NCBI GenBank assembly: GCA_964463695.1
Contig: CAYXCZ010000004.1
Location: 95,883 to 159,882 of the forward strand
Reading direction: 5' to 3'
Source: JALNZU01 sp964463695
Lineage (GTDB): Bacteria; Bacteroidota; Bacteroidia; Bacteroidales; F082
Length of the DNA: 64,000 nt
Position numbers and translations under genes: made by a program. Within the stretch, counting starts at the first letter, position 1. Each line of letters opens with the position of its first letter. The notes under the pieces were generated by a model, which saw nothing but the letters and a program-made list of their open reading frames with translations, was not told where the DNA came from and did no database searches. Positions 44,974 to 53,580 of the stretch are shown here, in pieces.

Positions 44974-46293
44974 ATGGAACTCTTTGTCGGTTATATGCTG
45001 CGGGCTTCCGTTTATTTGCTTCTCTTTGCAGCGGCATATAAAATCATGCTGAGTCGTAAGGTTAACCCCTCTTTTAATCGATTTTTTCTGCTGGGCTCCG
45101 GTTTCTTTTCCTTAGTGCTTTCACTGCCGCACAACATCGAGCTGGCTCTGAATTCAGCTGAGAATACGTTAAGTACAACTTATACACTTCCCGAAATCAT
45201 TATTACAGCTACAACTGGTTACAGCCAAACAGCTGGTCATATTGCCACAGGTATTAGCGCTGTACCTCCTGCACGTTGGCTGCTCCTGATTCTGAGTTTT
45301 GGAATGGGAGCCCTGTTATTGTGGCAGTTAAGTCGTTTACTTATGATCATCATACGTTTCAAAGGTAGAAAACATCAAGGTCTGACACTCATCGAACTGC
45401 CCTATGAAACGCCACCATTTTCGTTTTTCCACTGGTTTTTTGTTCCTCAAAAAGCCTTAAATGTTGTTGAATTTGAAACCATACTTGCTCACGAAAAGGC
45501 TCATTTTCGGCGACTGCATTCGCTAGATGTGATATTCTTCGAGTTGCTGCGCATTTTGTTCTGGTTTCATCCTGCCTTTTATTATTTGCGGCATGAACTT
45601 CGCGCAATGCATGAATTCGAAGCTGACAGCATCGTTCTCGCTCAGCACGACAAAACTGCTTATCAGCAAAGTCTGCTTACAATTCACCTCTCCGGAGGTT
45701 TGATACCTGTTACAAATCCTTTTAATGTTTCACTGATAAAAAAAAGAATGCTTATGATGAATCAACAAAAGTGGCAGAAACCGGCCCGTAACTGGTTTAA
45801 AATCATGTTTCTCATGCCTTTTGTGCTGGCTGCTGTGGTAATACAGTCGTGCCAGATGAATTCAACAGAAACGACTTCATCCGATGCAAAAGAGAATCAG
45901 GCGGTTGTTGCAGAATCTGTTGCCGATGAGGTTAAAACAGAAGAATTAGCAACTGTTACATCCGATTCCATTACTGATGAGGTTTTCACCGTGGTTGAAA
46001 CAATGCCTGAGTTTCCCGGAGGTGGAGAAGCAATGATAAAATTTATGGTTTCCAACATCCGATATCCGGAAAGTGCCCGAAAAGACACTGTTCAGGGAAA
46101 AGTATTTGTCAATTTTATTGTCGACAAAAACGGGAAAGTATCCAATGTCAAGGTGATACGCGGTATCGGTCATGGATGTGATGAAGAAGCTGCTCGTGTT
46201 GTGGCTATGATGCCCGACTGGACTCCCGGTCAGCAACGTGGCAAAAACGTAAATGTCAGCTTTAACCTTCCGGTTACCTTTAAACTTAATTAG
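44974..46293 (+). CDS. M56 metallopeptidase (BlaR1-like) fused to TonB C-terminal domain
   Basis: 439 residues. Three N-terminal membrane helices (about 5-22, 37-55, 105-125) surround an M56 domain with the zinc site HEKAH (His173, Glu174, His177) and a second glutamate in MHEFEAD. A fourth helix (about 270-290) precedes a linker of about 65 residues and a TonB-like C-terminal domain (about 345-439, EFPGGGEAMIKFM and GKVSNVKVIRGIG). Unlike staphylococcal BlaR1 it has no penicillin-sensing domain. TonB-tailed members are common in Bacteroidota and may sense TonB-dependent outer-membrane events, then cleave the BlaI repressor encoded upstream. Confidence 0.92.
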   Translation: MELFVGYMLRASVYLLLFAAAYKIMLSRKVNPSFNRFFLLGSGFFSLVLSLPHNIELALNSAENTLSTTYTLPEIIITATTGYSQTAGHIATGISAVPPARWLLLILSFGMGALLLWQLSRLLMIIIRFKGRKHQGLTLIELPYETPPFSFFHWFFVPQKALNVVEFETILAHEKAHFRRLHSLDVIFFELLRILFWFHPAFYYLRHELRAMHEFEADSIVLAQHDKTAYQQSLLTIHLSGGLIPVTNPFNVSLIKKRMLMMNQQKWQKPARNWFKIMFLMPFVLAAVVIQSCQMNSTETTSSDAKENQAVVAESVADEVKTEELATVTSDSITDEVFTVVETMPEFPGGGEAMIKFMVSNIRYPESARKDTVQGKVFVNFIVDKNGKVSNVKVIRGIGHGCDEEAARVVAMMPDWTPGQQRGKNVNVSFNLPVTFKLN

Positions 46294-46317
46294 TTACACT
46301 ATTTTTTTGCTTTGTAT

Positions 46318-46333
46318 AACTAATTTTTTAGTT
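46318..46333. promoter_or_regulatory. Second copy of BlaI-type palindrome
   Basis: AACTAA-TTTT-TTAGTT is a perfect palindrome with the same arms as the candidate operator at 44547-44562. It lies 25 nt after the M56-TonB stop codon and before the terminator at 46358. Confidence 0.55.
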
Positions 46334-46357
46334 GATTTTTTAAATCAAAAACTGCTC

Positions 46358-46390
46358 AACTGACAGGCCATAAAAGCCTGTCAGTTTTAT
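46358..46390 (+). terminator. Rho-independent terminator of BlaI/M56 operon
   Basis: A perfect 11-bp stem (46358-46368 with 46376-46386) with a 7-nt loop is followed by TTATT. It closes the two-gene operon. Confidence 0.88.
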
Positions 46391-46478
46391 TATGAAGGTT
46401 CAAATCTCCGGTACTTGAAGCATTTATCCGTCATTTTTTGCGAAATTTGCAGCCTGATTTTATTTTGAGACAAAAAAC

Positions 46479-46985
46479 ATGGAACATTACCAATTACAAC
46501 TACTTCAAACCGTGGCAGTCATTGCCTTCCTGTTAATTATAAAGGTGCTTTTGCGTTTCATTGTCAACAATATTGTGCTTAAATTTCATTTTGCACCCGA
46601 ACGAAAACGCATCATTTCAAAGATTATCAATCTGTTAATCTTCCTGGTTGGTATTATTCTTTTAACAGCCATTTGGGGTGTTGATTCCCAACAGGTGACG
46701 CTGTACATCACTTCTGCTCTAACTATATTAGGTGTCGGGTTTTTTGCCCAGTGGTCTATATTATCGAACCTAACTTCAAGTATGATATTGTTTTTTAACC
46801 ATCCTGTGCATATCGGTGGCCGGATAAAAATTCTTGATAAAGACTATCCTATCGAAGGTGTAGTTGAAAACATCTCGTTGTTTTTCATGTATATACGAAC
46901 CGAAAATAATGGATTGGTTACCATTCCAAACACGATTGTTTTACAGAAAACTATTGCCTTGGAAGATGACCGTCCGAAAGATTAA
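46479..46985 (+). CDS. Short MscS-type mechanosensitive channel protein
   Basis: 168 residues: three hydrophobic segments (about 10-27, 45-65, 70-100) and the MscS beta domain, with pore-helix-like LTILGVGFFAQWSILSNLTSSM and HPVHIGGRIKI. The C-terminal alpha/beta cage of standard MscS (about 286 residues) is missing. It may act as a minimal channel that releases solutes under osmotic downshock. The frame is intact and there is no sign of a frameshift, so it is probably a natural short form. Confidence 0.82.
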   Translation: MEHYQLQLLQTVAVIAFLLIIKVLLRFIVNNIVLKFHFAPERKRIISKIINLLIFLVGIILLTAIWGVDSQQVTLYITSALTILGVGFFAQWSILSNLTSSMILFFNHPVHIGGRIKILDKDYPIEGVVENISLFFMYIRTENNGLVTIPNTIVLQKTIALEDDRPKD

Positions 46986-47065
46986 TTCCTGACGAACTTC
47001 GTTTAATTGATATAGCTCAATTGCTGAATTGGGATGAATGACTTTTGTAAGCTGCAATCCGGGCA

Positions 47066-47695
47066 CTATTTTTTTTCGGTGTGGTCAGGCTCCTCAGGAA
47101 TCAACTCATCCAGCCTGCCTTCCCTCATCAGCTGATCGTTGTAATATTTGCGGTTGCGCTCAAGTCTTCGCTGCAGTCGTGCCATGTCGTTGAAAAGGTC
47201 GTAAAGGGTTTGAATAGGTCCTTTGAAAGTCATAGGTGCAGGCCGCACATACAACAATATATCTTTTAATTCATCTGTGACATCGGTCAGATTCACGGGT
47301 TTAATGGGTTTCATATGAACAAAAAGGTGTTTGAACGTCGGCCAGTCGTAAAACGAACGAACCACTACCTCCTCCATCATCACTGTATCTTTATGCAGCA
47401 AAACTGTCCAGGGCTTTCCTTCCTCATGATCGGAATCACGATATTTCCTGATGCTGTATCCATAGCCTATCACACTGAAATAAACAGTGTCAATCGCTGT
47501 TCCACGAAGGATAAAACTACCGTCAGTATCGCTGATTGTGCCGCTGCGTGCCATCCTGCTGATGATATGTACATTCTTCAACGGTAGCAAACTATCAGCT
47601 GAAATCACCTGACCCTCAATCCAGATGCGCTCTTGCTGGGCAACAAGACTCACCGAAGCCAGCATTAAACAGAGTATGATTACAGGTATACGCAC
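47066..47695 (-). CDS. Secreted carboxypeptidase-regulatory-like domain protein
   Basis: 209 residues with a signal peptide (about 1-19, ending SLVAQ). Residues 25-105 form a CarboxypepD_reg-like beta sandwich (IEGQVISADSLLPLKNVHII, SGTISDTDGSFILRG), the same plug-like module found at the front of SusC-type TonB receptors. The C-terminal half is helical and charged and unassigned. It is a single gene, divergent from ftsX. A -7-like TACTTTCG (47713-47720, minus strand) is 18 nt upstream. Confidence 0.8.
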   Translation of the reverse strand: MRIPVIILCLMLASVSLVAQQERIWIEGQVISADSLLPLKNVHIISRMARSGTISDTDGSFILRGTAIDTVYFSVIGYGYSIRKYRDSDHEEGKPWTVLLHKDTVMMEEVVVRSFYDWPTFKHLFVHMKPIKPVNLTDVTDELKDILLYVRPAPMTFKGPIQTLYDLFNDMARLQRRLERNRKYYNDQLMREGRLDELIPEEPDHTEKK

Positions 47696-47854
47696 ATATT
47701 TAAATTGAACGGCGAAAGTAAGACGACTTTGTCAATACCACCTCATTTGCTTGTTTAAAAATTGTTAAAGTGTTTAAAATCAATTTCTTTGAAAGATTTT
47801 TATCAACAATTGTTTCTTATTGCTTTTTTGTAACTTCGCCCTTTCAAAGTTCTG

Positions 47855-48739
47855 ATGATACAAAACGAAGAAATTTATACTAAACGACGGCTTACCAGCT
47901 CTTACATCACTTCGGTTGTAAGTATTTCGCTTGTGCTTTTCACACTTGGGATGTTTGGTATTATCGTTCTCAATGCCAGTAAATTATCCGATCTCATTAA
48001 AGAGAATATCGGCTTTGAAATCATCATGAAAGAGGGCGTTCGTGAAGCAACAATCATTCAGATGCAAAAAATGCTTGATGCCAATCCCCACGTCAAATCT
48101 ACTTATTACATCACACGTGAAGAAGCTACAAAGCGCCTGGCGCAGGATTTGGGAGAAGACTTCATCCAATGGCTGGGTAACGACGAAAACCCATTGCTCC
48201 CTTCCATTGAAGTAAAATTCAGGGCTGATTGGGCAAATTCAGATAGCCTCCGGATGATCGAACAACGTTTGCTTCAGAATACGGATGTTAAAGAGGTTTA
48301 TTATCAAAAATCACTTGTGGATTTGATCAACCAAAACATCCAACGGATTGGGCTGGTGCTGTTTGTGTTTATACTCCTGCTTCTCACAATTGCTATCGCG
48401 CTAATCAACAACACAATCCGCCTGACAGTTTATGCCCGCAGGTTTCTTATACGAAGCATGCAACTGGTTGGAGCTACCGAGGGTTTCATCCGGAAACCCT
48501 TCATCATTACCGCCATGATTCAGGGTTTCATTGGAGCTGTATTCTCACTGCTGTTGCTGTCTGGGATGTTGTATCTGGCGCTTCAAAGTATACCCGAACT
48601 TGAACAGTTACAAGATAGCACCATGATTGCTTTTCTCTACGGAAGCATCTTGCTTCTTGGCATACTTCTCACTGGTTTTTCTACCTTTTTCGCCTTACGG
48701 AAATACCTCCGAACGCGTACTGATAAGCTTTTTGTTTAG
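47855..48739 (+). CDS. ftsX: Cell division protein FtsX
   Basis: 294 residues with four membrane helices: one near the N terminus (about 20-45) and three near the C terminus (about 165-190, 220-245, 260-280). A periplasmic domain (about 55-150, with NPHVKSTYYITREEA) lies between, as in FtsX. Together with FtsE it activates septal peptidoglycan hydrolases. No ftsE lies beside it, which is usual in Bacteroidota. A near-consensus -7 element, TAACTTCG at 47831-47838, lies 17 nt upstream. Confidence 0.9.
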   Translation: MIQNEEIYTKRRLTSSYITSVVSISLVLFTLGMFGIIVLNASKLSDLIKENIGFEIIMKEGVREATIIQMQKMLDANPHVKSTYYITREEATKRLAQDLGEDFIQWLGNDENPLLPSIEVKFRADWANSDSLRMIEQRLLQNTDVKEVYYQKSLVDLINQNIQRIGLVLFVFILLLLTIAIALINNTIRLTVYARRFLIRSMQLVGATEGFIRKPFIITAMIQGFIGAVFSLLLLSGMLYLALQSIPELEQLQDSTMIAFLYGSILLLGILLTGFSTFFALRKYLRTRTDKLFV

Positions 48740-48753
48740 GGTGAATTACCCGC

Positions 48754-51630
48754 TTACCGGATTACAGGAAGCATAACTCTAAAAGTTTCATTTGTCTTTT
48801 CAAACGTAGGTGTCTTACCTGCAAATAACCTGTATCTTTCAGTTATGTTTTGTAACCCCAGCCCTGTCGAGGCTTCAGTAGTCGTTTTTGTCTGTATTGG
48901 GTTCGTTACTATGATCTCATTTTCAGTACAATCGATCTTCAATAATAAAGGTTTGCTTTTTGAGGCTACATTGTGTTTCAGGGCGTTCTCGGCCAACATC
49001 TGAAGGGTCATTGGTGGAATTTTACTGTCACGGATGGCTTCGCAGCTTTTTATCTCTGTCACGAAACTGCTGCCATAACGTTTCTTCTGAAGAAAAAGAT
49101 AAGTTTCAAGCAATTTCATTTCTTCTTCAAGTCCGATCAATGTGGCATCACGGTATTCGAGAATCTGCCTGAAAAAGTCGCTAAGTTTTTCAACATATCC
49201 AATAGCCCCATCTCCCTGCTCTTCTATCAACGCGATAAGGGTACTGAAGCTGTTGAAAAGGAAATGGGGGTTTACCTGACTGCGAAGGTTACGGTATTCG
49301 AACTCCGATTTTTCACGTAATATTTGCTGACGGGCATTGATTTTACGCTCGCGTTGTCGTATCCATCCAACGATAAAAGCAATCAGGCCCAGCACCGCAA
49401 TAGCAATTACCCACCATTGTTGCCACCAGGGCATTTGAATGAAAAAATTCAGAATAATGCCTTTATCGGCTGAAATGCTATCCTTTTCAAAGATTTCCAC
49501 TGAATAGTTGCCAGGTTGCAGATTTCCGAAATGTAGTGTCTGATCGCGTGTTTCAAACTGCGTTGACTCTTGTCCTGTTAAAGTTACCTCAAAACGCAAT
49601 TGTTCCGGTTGGGGATACCAGAGTCCTGCATACGAAATGCTTATTTGCCGCTGATCGTGCTTCAATCGGAGGGGAGCTTCAAAATCGAGGGCCTCCAGAT
49701 TTGCTGTTAAAAGGCGAGGGCGAAGCAGCGGTTTCCTGTTGGCAAGATCGCTGATAGATTCCAGGCGAAGGATACCTTCGTTGGCACCAATGAAAACCAC
49801 ACCTTCACTTGTAGAAGTAATGACACCCAATCCACTCTGGGCAGCAGGCAATCCATAGTGGTTGCTGCCGTGGAAAACTGTCTGATCCCATGCATTGATG
49901 AGATCAAATCCATCGTAGCCCACTGCCAGCAGATAAGGTGTGTTTGTTTGAAGTAAAGATGTGATAGTATTTGAACTAAGTCCCTGATTAGCTGTAAATG
50001 ATTGCAATCCATCGCTATTCCATCGTAGCAAACCTTTCCCCGGCGAAGCCATCCATATGGCACTATCAGCTGCTTCTGTCAGCGTATAAAAAACCTCATT
50101 ATGTAAGCTGTCGGGAAGAACTTCAACAAGCTGTCCTTTGTCAAGCATCTGAATACCATTGCCATCGGTTGCAAACCAAACCCGTCCGCGGCTATCGGTT
50201 AGGATGTCGTAAATGTAATTACTCCCAAGATTTTTTTCCTCTTGCGGTTCAAAACGAAGACTCAGGTCGGGCTGTAACTTAGCAAGTGAAGCCCCTCCCA
50301 AAGTTGCAAACCAAATATCGTTGTTGTTTCCTGTGATGGATAGGATATTGTTGTTGACCAATCCATCTTTTTCGGTATAATTTTTCCAGATCATCCTATC
50401 GGGATCAAGGGCAAAAACTCCTTTGTCCAGCGTTCCTATCCAAATGGTACCATTAGAATCCTCGTAAAGACACGAGGCAAAGAATCCGGCAGAAGTTTTC
50501 AGAGGGCGAATTTGCTCTGCTTTATGGCTTGCCTCCATTGGGTTATTACTCATAAACATGCCCGATTCGGTACTCCACCATAACCTGCCTTTACTGTCGG
50601 CAAGTATAGCAGTAGTGGCTTTAGCTGTAAAACCACCTATAGCTGCAAATAGCTCAATTTGACGGCCTGCTGTCCACACCAACCGATCGCTTCCAACCAC
50701 CCAAAAACCTCTCAACTGACTCTTAACCAGTGCTATTGTGCGAGCTGGGAAGTCCTGCATTTCTGAAGAAGACCACATTATAAGCTTTTCTTTTGGCAAA
50801 TGAAAAGCAAGTATTCCATGCGTTTGGCTGCTTATCCAAAGGTAATCATCCATTTGCAGCAAGCCTGTTACAGGACCTTTTTGCCAGTCTTTAGAAGCAG
50901 AAAAAAGGATGAGTTTTTCATGATCAATATCATAGGCGCAAAAACCGCCATCATGAAAGCCAAGCCATAAACGGTTTTGAGTATCAAGATGCAACTTCGT
51001 TACGATGAGATCGGGCAATCCCTTTTGTTGATCAATCATTTGAACATGTGTCTCTTTAGATTGATTGATGATTTTAGCCAGCCCTGCATCGGTACCGGCC
51101 CACAAATGTCCGGCATCGTCTTTCTGAAGATCATAAATAAAATCATCGGGAAGTGAAGTCACCTTTTCAACTTTCTTTTTTCCACTTGATTGAATTACCG
51201 AAAAAAGCCCATTACCATAAGTGGAAATCCAAACTATTTCCTCTTGAAGTTCGATATCGGTAACGGCAGCCTTGGCATCAAGCACAAAAACAGGAGGCTT
51301 CATGGTGCGCAATTCTTCCCAACAAAGAACGGCACCGTTGTTTAAACCAGCAAAAAGCATTAAGTTGTTGGCTTGTAGAACTGTAACTTCAGCTTGTCGA
51401 AGGCTATCGGGAAATGGTAAAGCAAAATAATTTTGCCCGTCGAAAAGGTAAACTGCACCTTGTGTCCCTAGAAAAACAAAGCCCTGTGGGTTCTCAATCA
51501 TGCTGCTGATTTTCTTCCCATCGATTTCATAACCGGGATAAAAAATTCGTGAAAAAAGTTGTTGTGCTACTATCGTATGACTAAATAAAAGCAATATCAG
51601 CAGCACTATTAAAGGAACTTTGGGTTTCAT
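48754..51630 (-). CDS. Two-component propeller sensor histidine kinase (LytS-type kinase)
   Basis: 958 residues. A signal peptide (about 1-22) leads to a periplasmic double beta-propeller of Reg_prop repeats (WISTYGNGLF, HLWAGTDAGLAK, WIGTLDKGVFA, RVWFATDGNGIQ). A Y_Y_Y-type domain (about 640-735) and one membrane helix (about 740-758) follow. The cytoplasmic part is a His_kinase domain with phospho-acceptor His in QVNPHFLFNSF and an HATPase (GLGLQNITERYRLF). Such kinases often sense polysaccharides; they usually partner a LytTR regulator, but none is nearby. It is the last gene of an operon, 5 nt after YceI. Confidence 0.9.
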   Translation of the reverse strand: MKPKVPLIVLLILLLFSHTIVAQQLFSRIFYPGYEIDGKKISSMIENPQGFVFLGTQGAVYLFDGQNYFALPFPDSLRQAEVTVLQANNLMLFAGLNNGAVLCWEELRTMKPPVFVLDAKAAVTDIELQEEIVWISTYGNGLFSVIQSSGKKKVEKVTSLPDDFIYDLQKDDAGHLWAGTDAGLAKIINQSKETHVQMIDQQKGLPDLIVTKLHLDTQNRLWLGFHDGGFCAYDIDHEKLILFSASKDWQKGPVTGLLQMDDYLWISSQTHGILAFHLPKEKLIMWSSSEMQDFPARTIALVKSQLRGFWVVGSDRLVWTAGRQIELFAAIGGFTAKATTAILADSKGRLWWSTESGMFMSNNPMEASHKAEQIRPLKTSAGFFASCLYEDSNGTIWIGTLDKGVFALDPDRMIWKNYTEKDGLVNNNILSITGNNNDIWFATLGGASLAKLQPDLSLRFEPQEEKNLGSNYIYDILTDSRGRVWFATDGNGIQMLDKGQLVEVLPDSLHNEVFYTLTEAADSAIWMASPGKGLLRWNSDGLQSFTANQGLSSNTITSLLQTNTPYLLAVGYDGFDLINAWDQTVFHGSNHYGLPAAQSGLGVITSTSEGVVFIGANEGILRLESISDLANRKPLLRPRLLTANLEALDFEAPLRLKHDQRQISISYAGLWYPQPEQLRFEVTLTGQESTQFETRDQTLHFGNLQPGNYSVEIFEKDSISADKGIILNFFIQMPWWQQWWVIAIAVLGLIAFIVGWIRQRERKINARQQILREKSEFEYRNLRSQVNPHFLFNSFSTLIALIEEQGDGAIGYVEKLSDFFRQILEYRDATLIGLEEEMKLLETYLFLQKKRYGSSFVTEIKSCEAIRDSKIPPMTLQMLAENALKHNVASKSKPLLLKIDCTENEIIVTNPIQTKTTTEASTGLGLQNITERYRLFAGKTPTFEKTNETFRVMLPVIR

Positions 51631-51635
51631 ACCTT

Positions 51636-52214
51636 TCAGTTATTGGCACGCATTATGGCATCAACGGTCACTTGAATTTCAGGAGCGATCTTTTTCGAAA
51701 CGACCTTTGGAATTCGAATGGCATGGTCTTCCAGAAAAATACTGAAATCGGCTTTGATGTGTATTAGACCTTCTTCATAAATGAGTACTGCCTTGATAAT
51801 CCGCTCAGTCTTCACTCCATGGAGATCGAGGATGCCTTTTGCGCGCACTGTTTGTGTAGTGCCATTCATGGGCAAAGGCTGCTCAATGATTTTTCCTTTG
51901 AAAGTTGTCTGAGGATAGGTTTTAGTTTCCATATAGTTCTCGTGAAAATGTTCTTGCTGCAATGGACTGTTAAAACCTTTGAAGCTGGCATTATCGAGTA
52001 TAAAAAGAAAGCTTTTCTGCTCAATATCGATAGCACCTTTAAGTGACGATGAAGCAGCACGGATGATCTCGAGCGGGGCTTCGGAGACAAATCGAATACT
52101 CCCCTCCTCGGTGACATATGTTGTTTTTGTTTGGGCGATGACATCGACTTCAGACCAATGAAACAGTATCAAAAGCCAGAAGAAAACGATCATACCGCCT
52201 TTTATTTTTCTCAT
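51636..52214 (-). CDS. YceI family periplasmic protein
   Basis: 192 residues with an N-terminal signal peptide (about 1-27). The YceI beta-barrel is recognisable from SLKGAIDIEQKSFLFILD, FNSPLQQEHFHENYMETKTYPQTTFKG (19 residues around the METKTYP motif) and the final IEQVTVDA-like strand. YceI proteins bind isoprenoid or amphiphilic lipids. The start codon overlaps the upstream phosphatase gene's stop by 4 nt and the stop lies 5 nt before the propeller kinase, so the three genes form one operon. Confidence 0.88.
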   Translation of the reverse strand: MRKIKGGMIVFFWLLILFHWSEVDVIAQTKTTYVTEEGSIRFVSEAPLEIIRAASSSLKGAIDIEQKSFLFILDNASFKGFNSPLQQEHFHENYMETKTYPQTTFKGKIIEQPLPMNGTTQTVRAKGILDLHGVKTERIIKAVLIYEEGLIHIKADFSIFLEDHAIRIPKVVSKKIAPEIQVTVDAIMRANN

Positions 52215-53278
52215 TCCTGCAAAAGAATTTTAATGCGTACTGGGTTATGGTCGCTGTGAACAAAACCCAGGTCGATGGCTTCCATATCTACCACACTGAT
52301 ATTGGGTGAAGTGATGAAAAAATCGATGGTAGCCGTTGCATTATCTCCTTTAATATAAGATTGATGGAGTGCACGGTTTGTTGGTACAGACCTGTCGAAA
52401 TTAAACTTCCAGCCTTCGGGCAGAAAAGAAGCATCAAACTTCACAACTGCTGCCTCATGACGATGACCACTGTAATTATCTGAAGGGATAAAAACAGGAG
52501 GATTCATATTCCAGTCGCCACCGGCTATCACATAATTTCCCAGCTCATACTCCCGTTGCATTTTATCACGAATCACAGCAAGTTCCTGATCCATAAGGCG
52601 CTGATTATCTACAAAAGCTGAGTTATGGGTGTTGAGTACAACAAGTTCGCGTCCTGGTGAAATGGTAAACCGCAACTCAATAAAACAACGGTCGAGCAAA
52701 AACATCCTGTCGGGCCAACCTGCTATCAAAGGATAGGCATAACGACGGCTCATCCGTGGTGAAAAAGCAGATAAACTCATCATCCCTGCCCGCACCTGAC
52801 CCATTGGTGAGGTGACTGGCACTGGCACAAAGGGGACTTCATAGTTGATGGCTGTTACATAATTGAAATCGGAGAGCGTATGCGCCAGCTCAGAGCTTTG
52901 ATCCAAGCCATAGGTGCGACTTGCCTTGAAATCAACTTCTTGAAAAAGCCAGAAGTCGGCTGTTTTCTCACTGCTGATGAATGCTTTGATGCCTTCGAGA
53001 TAGCGTTGCATCTCGGGCAACGTGCTGCGACTTTTCTTCCCTCCATCGTAAAAGAAGTCCATCTCTTTTCCAAGTCCTGCATAGCCAATGTTCCAGCTGA
53101 TGAGCTCAAAGGAGTTGCCGGTAATCGGACGGTTTGTCTTATGGATCACCTGCAGTTCCTCAACTGCCTCAGGCAGATAGTCTTTCGAATTGATATAAAA
53201 AAGAAAGACCCCCAGGATGAATATTACGGTGACAAGACTACCCAGTATTATTTGAAGCATACGTTTAAGGATTTTCAT
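52211..53278 (-). CDS. Endonuclease/exonuclease/phosphatase family protein, membrane-anchored
   Basis: 355 residues with one N-terminal membrane helix (about 8-27). The EEP fold is shown by SWNIGYAGLG, FLFQEVDF-like WLFQEVDFKAS, a GGDWNMNPP motif and the terminal catalytic SDHNP motif (VHSDHNPVRI). Members hydrolyse phosphodiester or phosphate-ester bonds in nucleic acids, lipids or inositol phosphates; the periplasmic or membrane-facing position suggests a lipid or sugar phosphate substrate here. First gene of the EEP-YceI-kinase operon. Confidence 0.88.
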   Translation of the reverse strand: MKILKRMLQIILGSLVTVIFILGVFLFYINSKDYLPEAVEELQVIHKTNRPITGNSFELISWNIGYAGLGKEMDFFYDGGKKSRSTLPEMQRYLEGIKAFISSEKTADFWLFQEVDFKASRTYGLDQSSELAHTLSDFNYVTAINYEVPFVPVPVTSPMGQVRAGMMSLSAFSPRMSRRYAYPLIAGWPDRMFLLDRCFIELRFTISPGRELVVLNTHNSAFVDNQRLMDQELAVIRDKMQREYELGNYVIAGGDWNMNPPVFIPSDNYSGHRHEAAVVKFDASFLPEGWKFNFDRSVPTNRALHQSYIKGDNATATIDFFITSPNISVVDMEAIDLGFVHSDHNPVRIKILLQE

Positions 53279-53580
53279 ACGGCATTGATTAAAATGTGTG
53301 CATAAAAATAGTTTTTTTTCTAATGAGCCCGATTTTTATGTTGTTTTGTTTAGCACTTTGGCCGTTGAATTAATAAATTCTCAATTCTTCTAAAAGGTAA
53401 CCAACTGCGATTTTCTGCGTGATGCTCAATCTGCGCCAATCTGTGAGAAACAAACACTTCCTTATTCCGAAAACTTTCGGTTGCAATCTGTTTTAATCCG
53501 TCCAACAAACGTCATCAGTGTTCCAATAAAGACAAGCGAGTGAAACAAACACCTAACCCCAACCAACTGACACCTAACCT
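53279..53580. other. Intergenic region with short dispersed repeats
   Basis: 302 bp between two minus-strand genes. At 53406-53452 a stretch repeats the words CTGCG and AATCTG (ttctgcgtgatg, aatctgcgcc, aatctgtgag). At about 53541-53579 the motif ACACCTAACC occurs twice. No gene, terminator or RNA structure was identified. Confidence 0.55.

Noticed and set aside
44584..46293. BlaI/M56 pair as a beta-lactam resistance system
   Set aside because: The M56 protein lacks the penicillin-sensing domain and no beta-lactamase gene is nearby.
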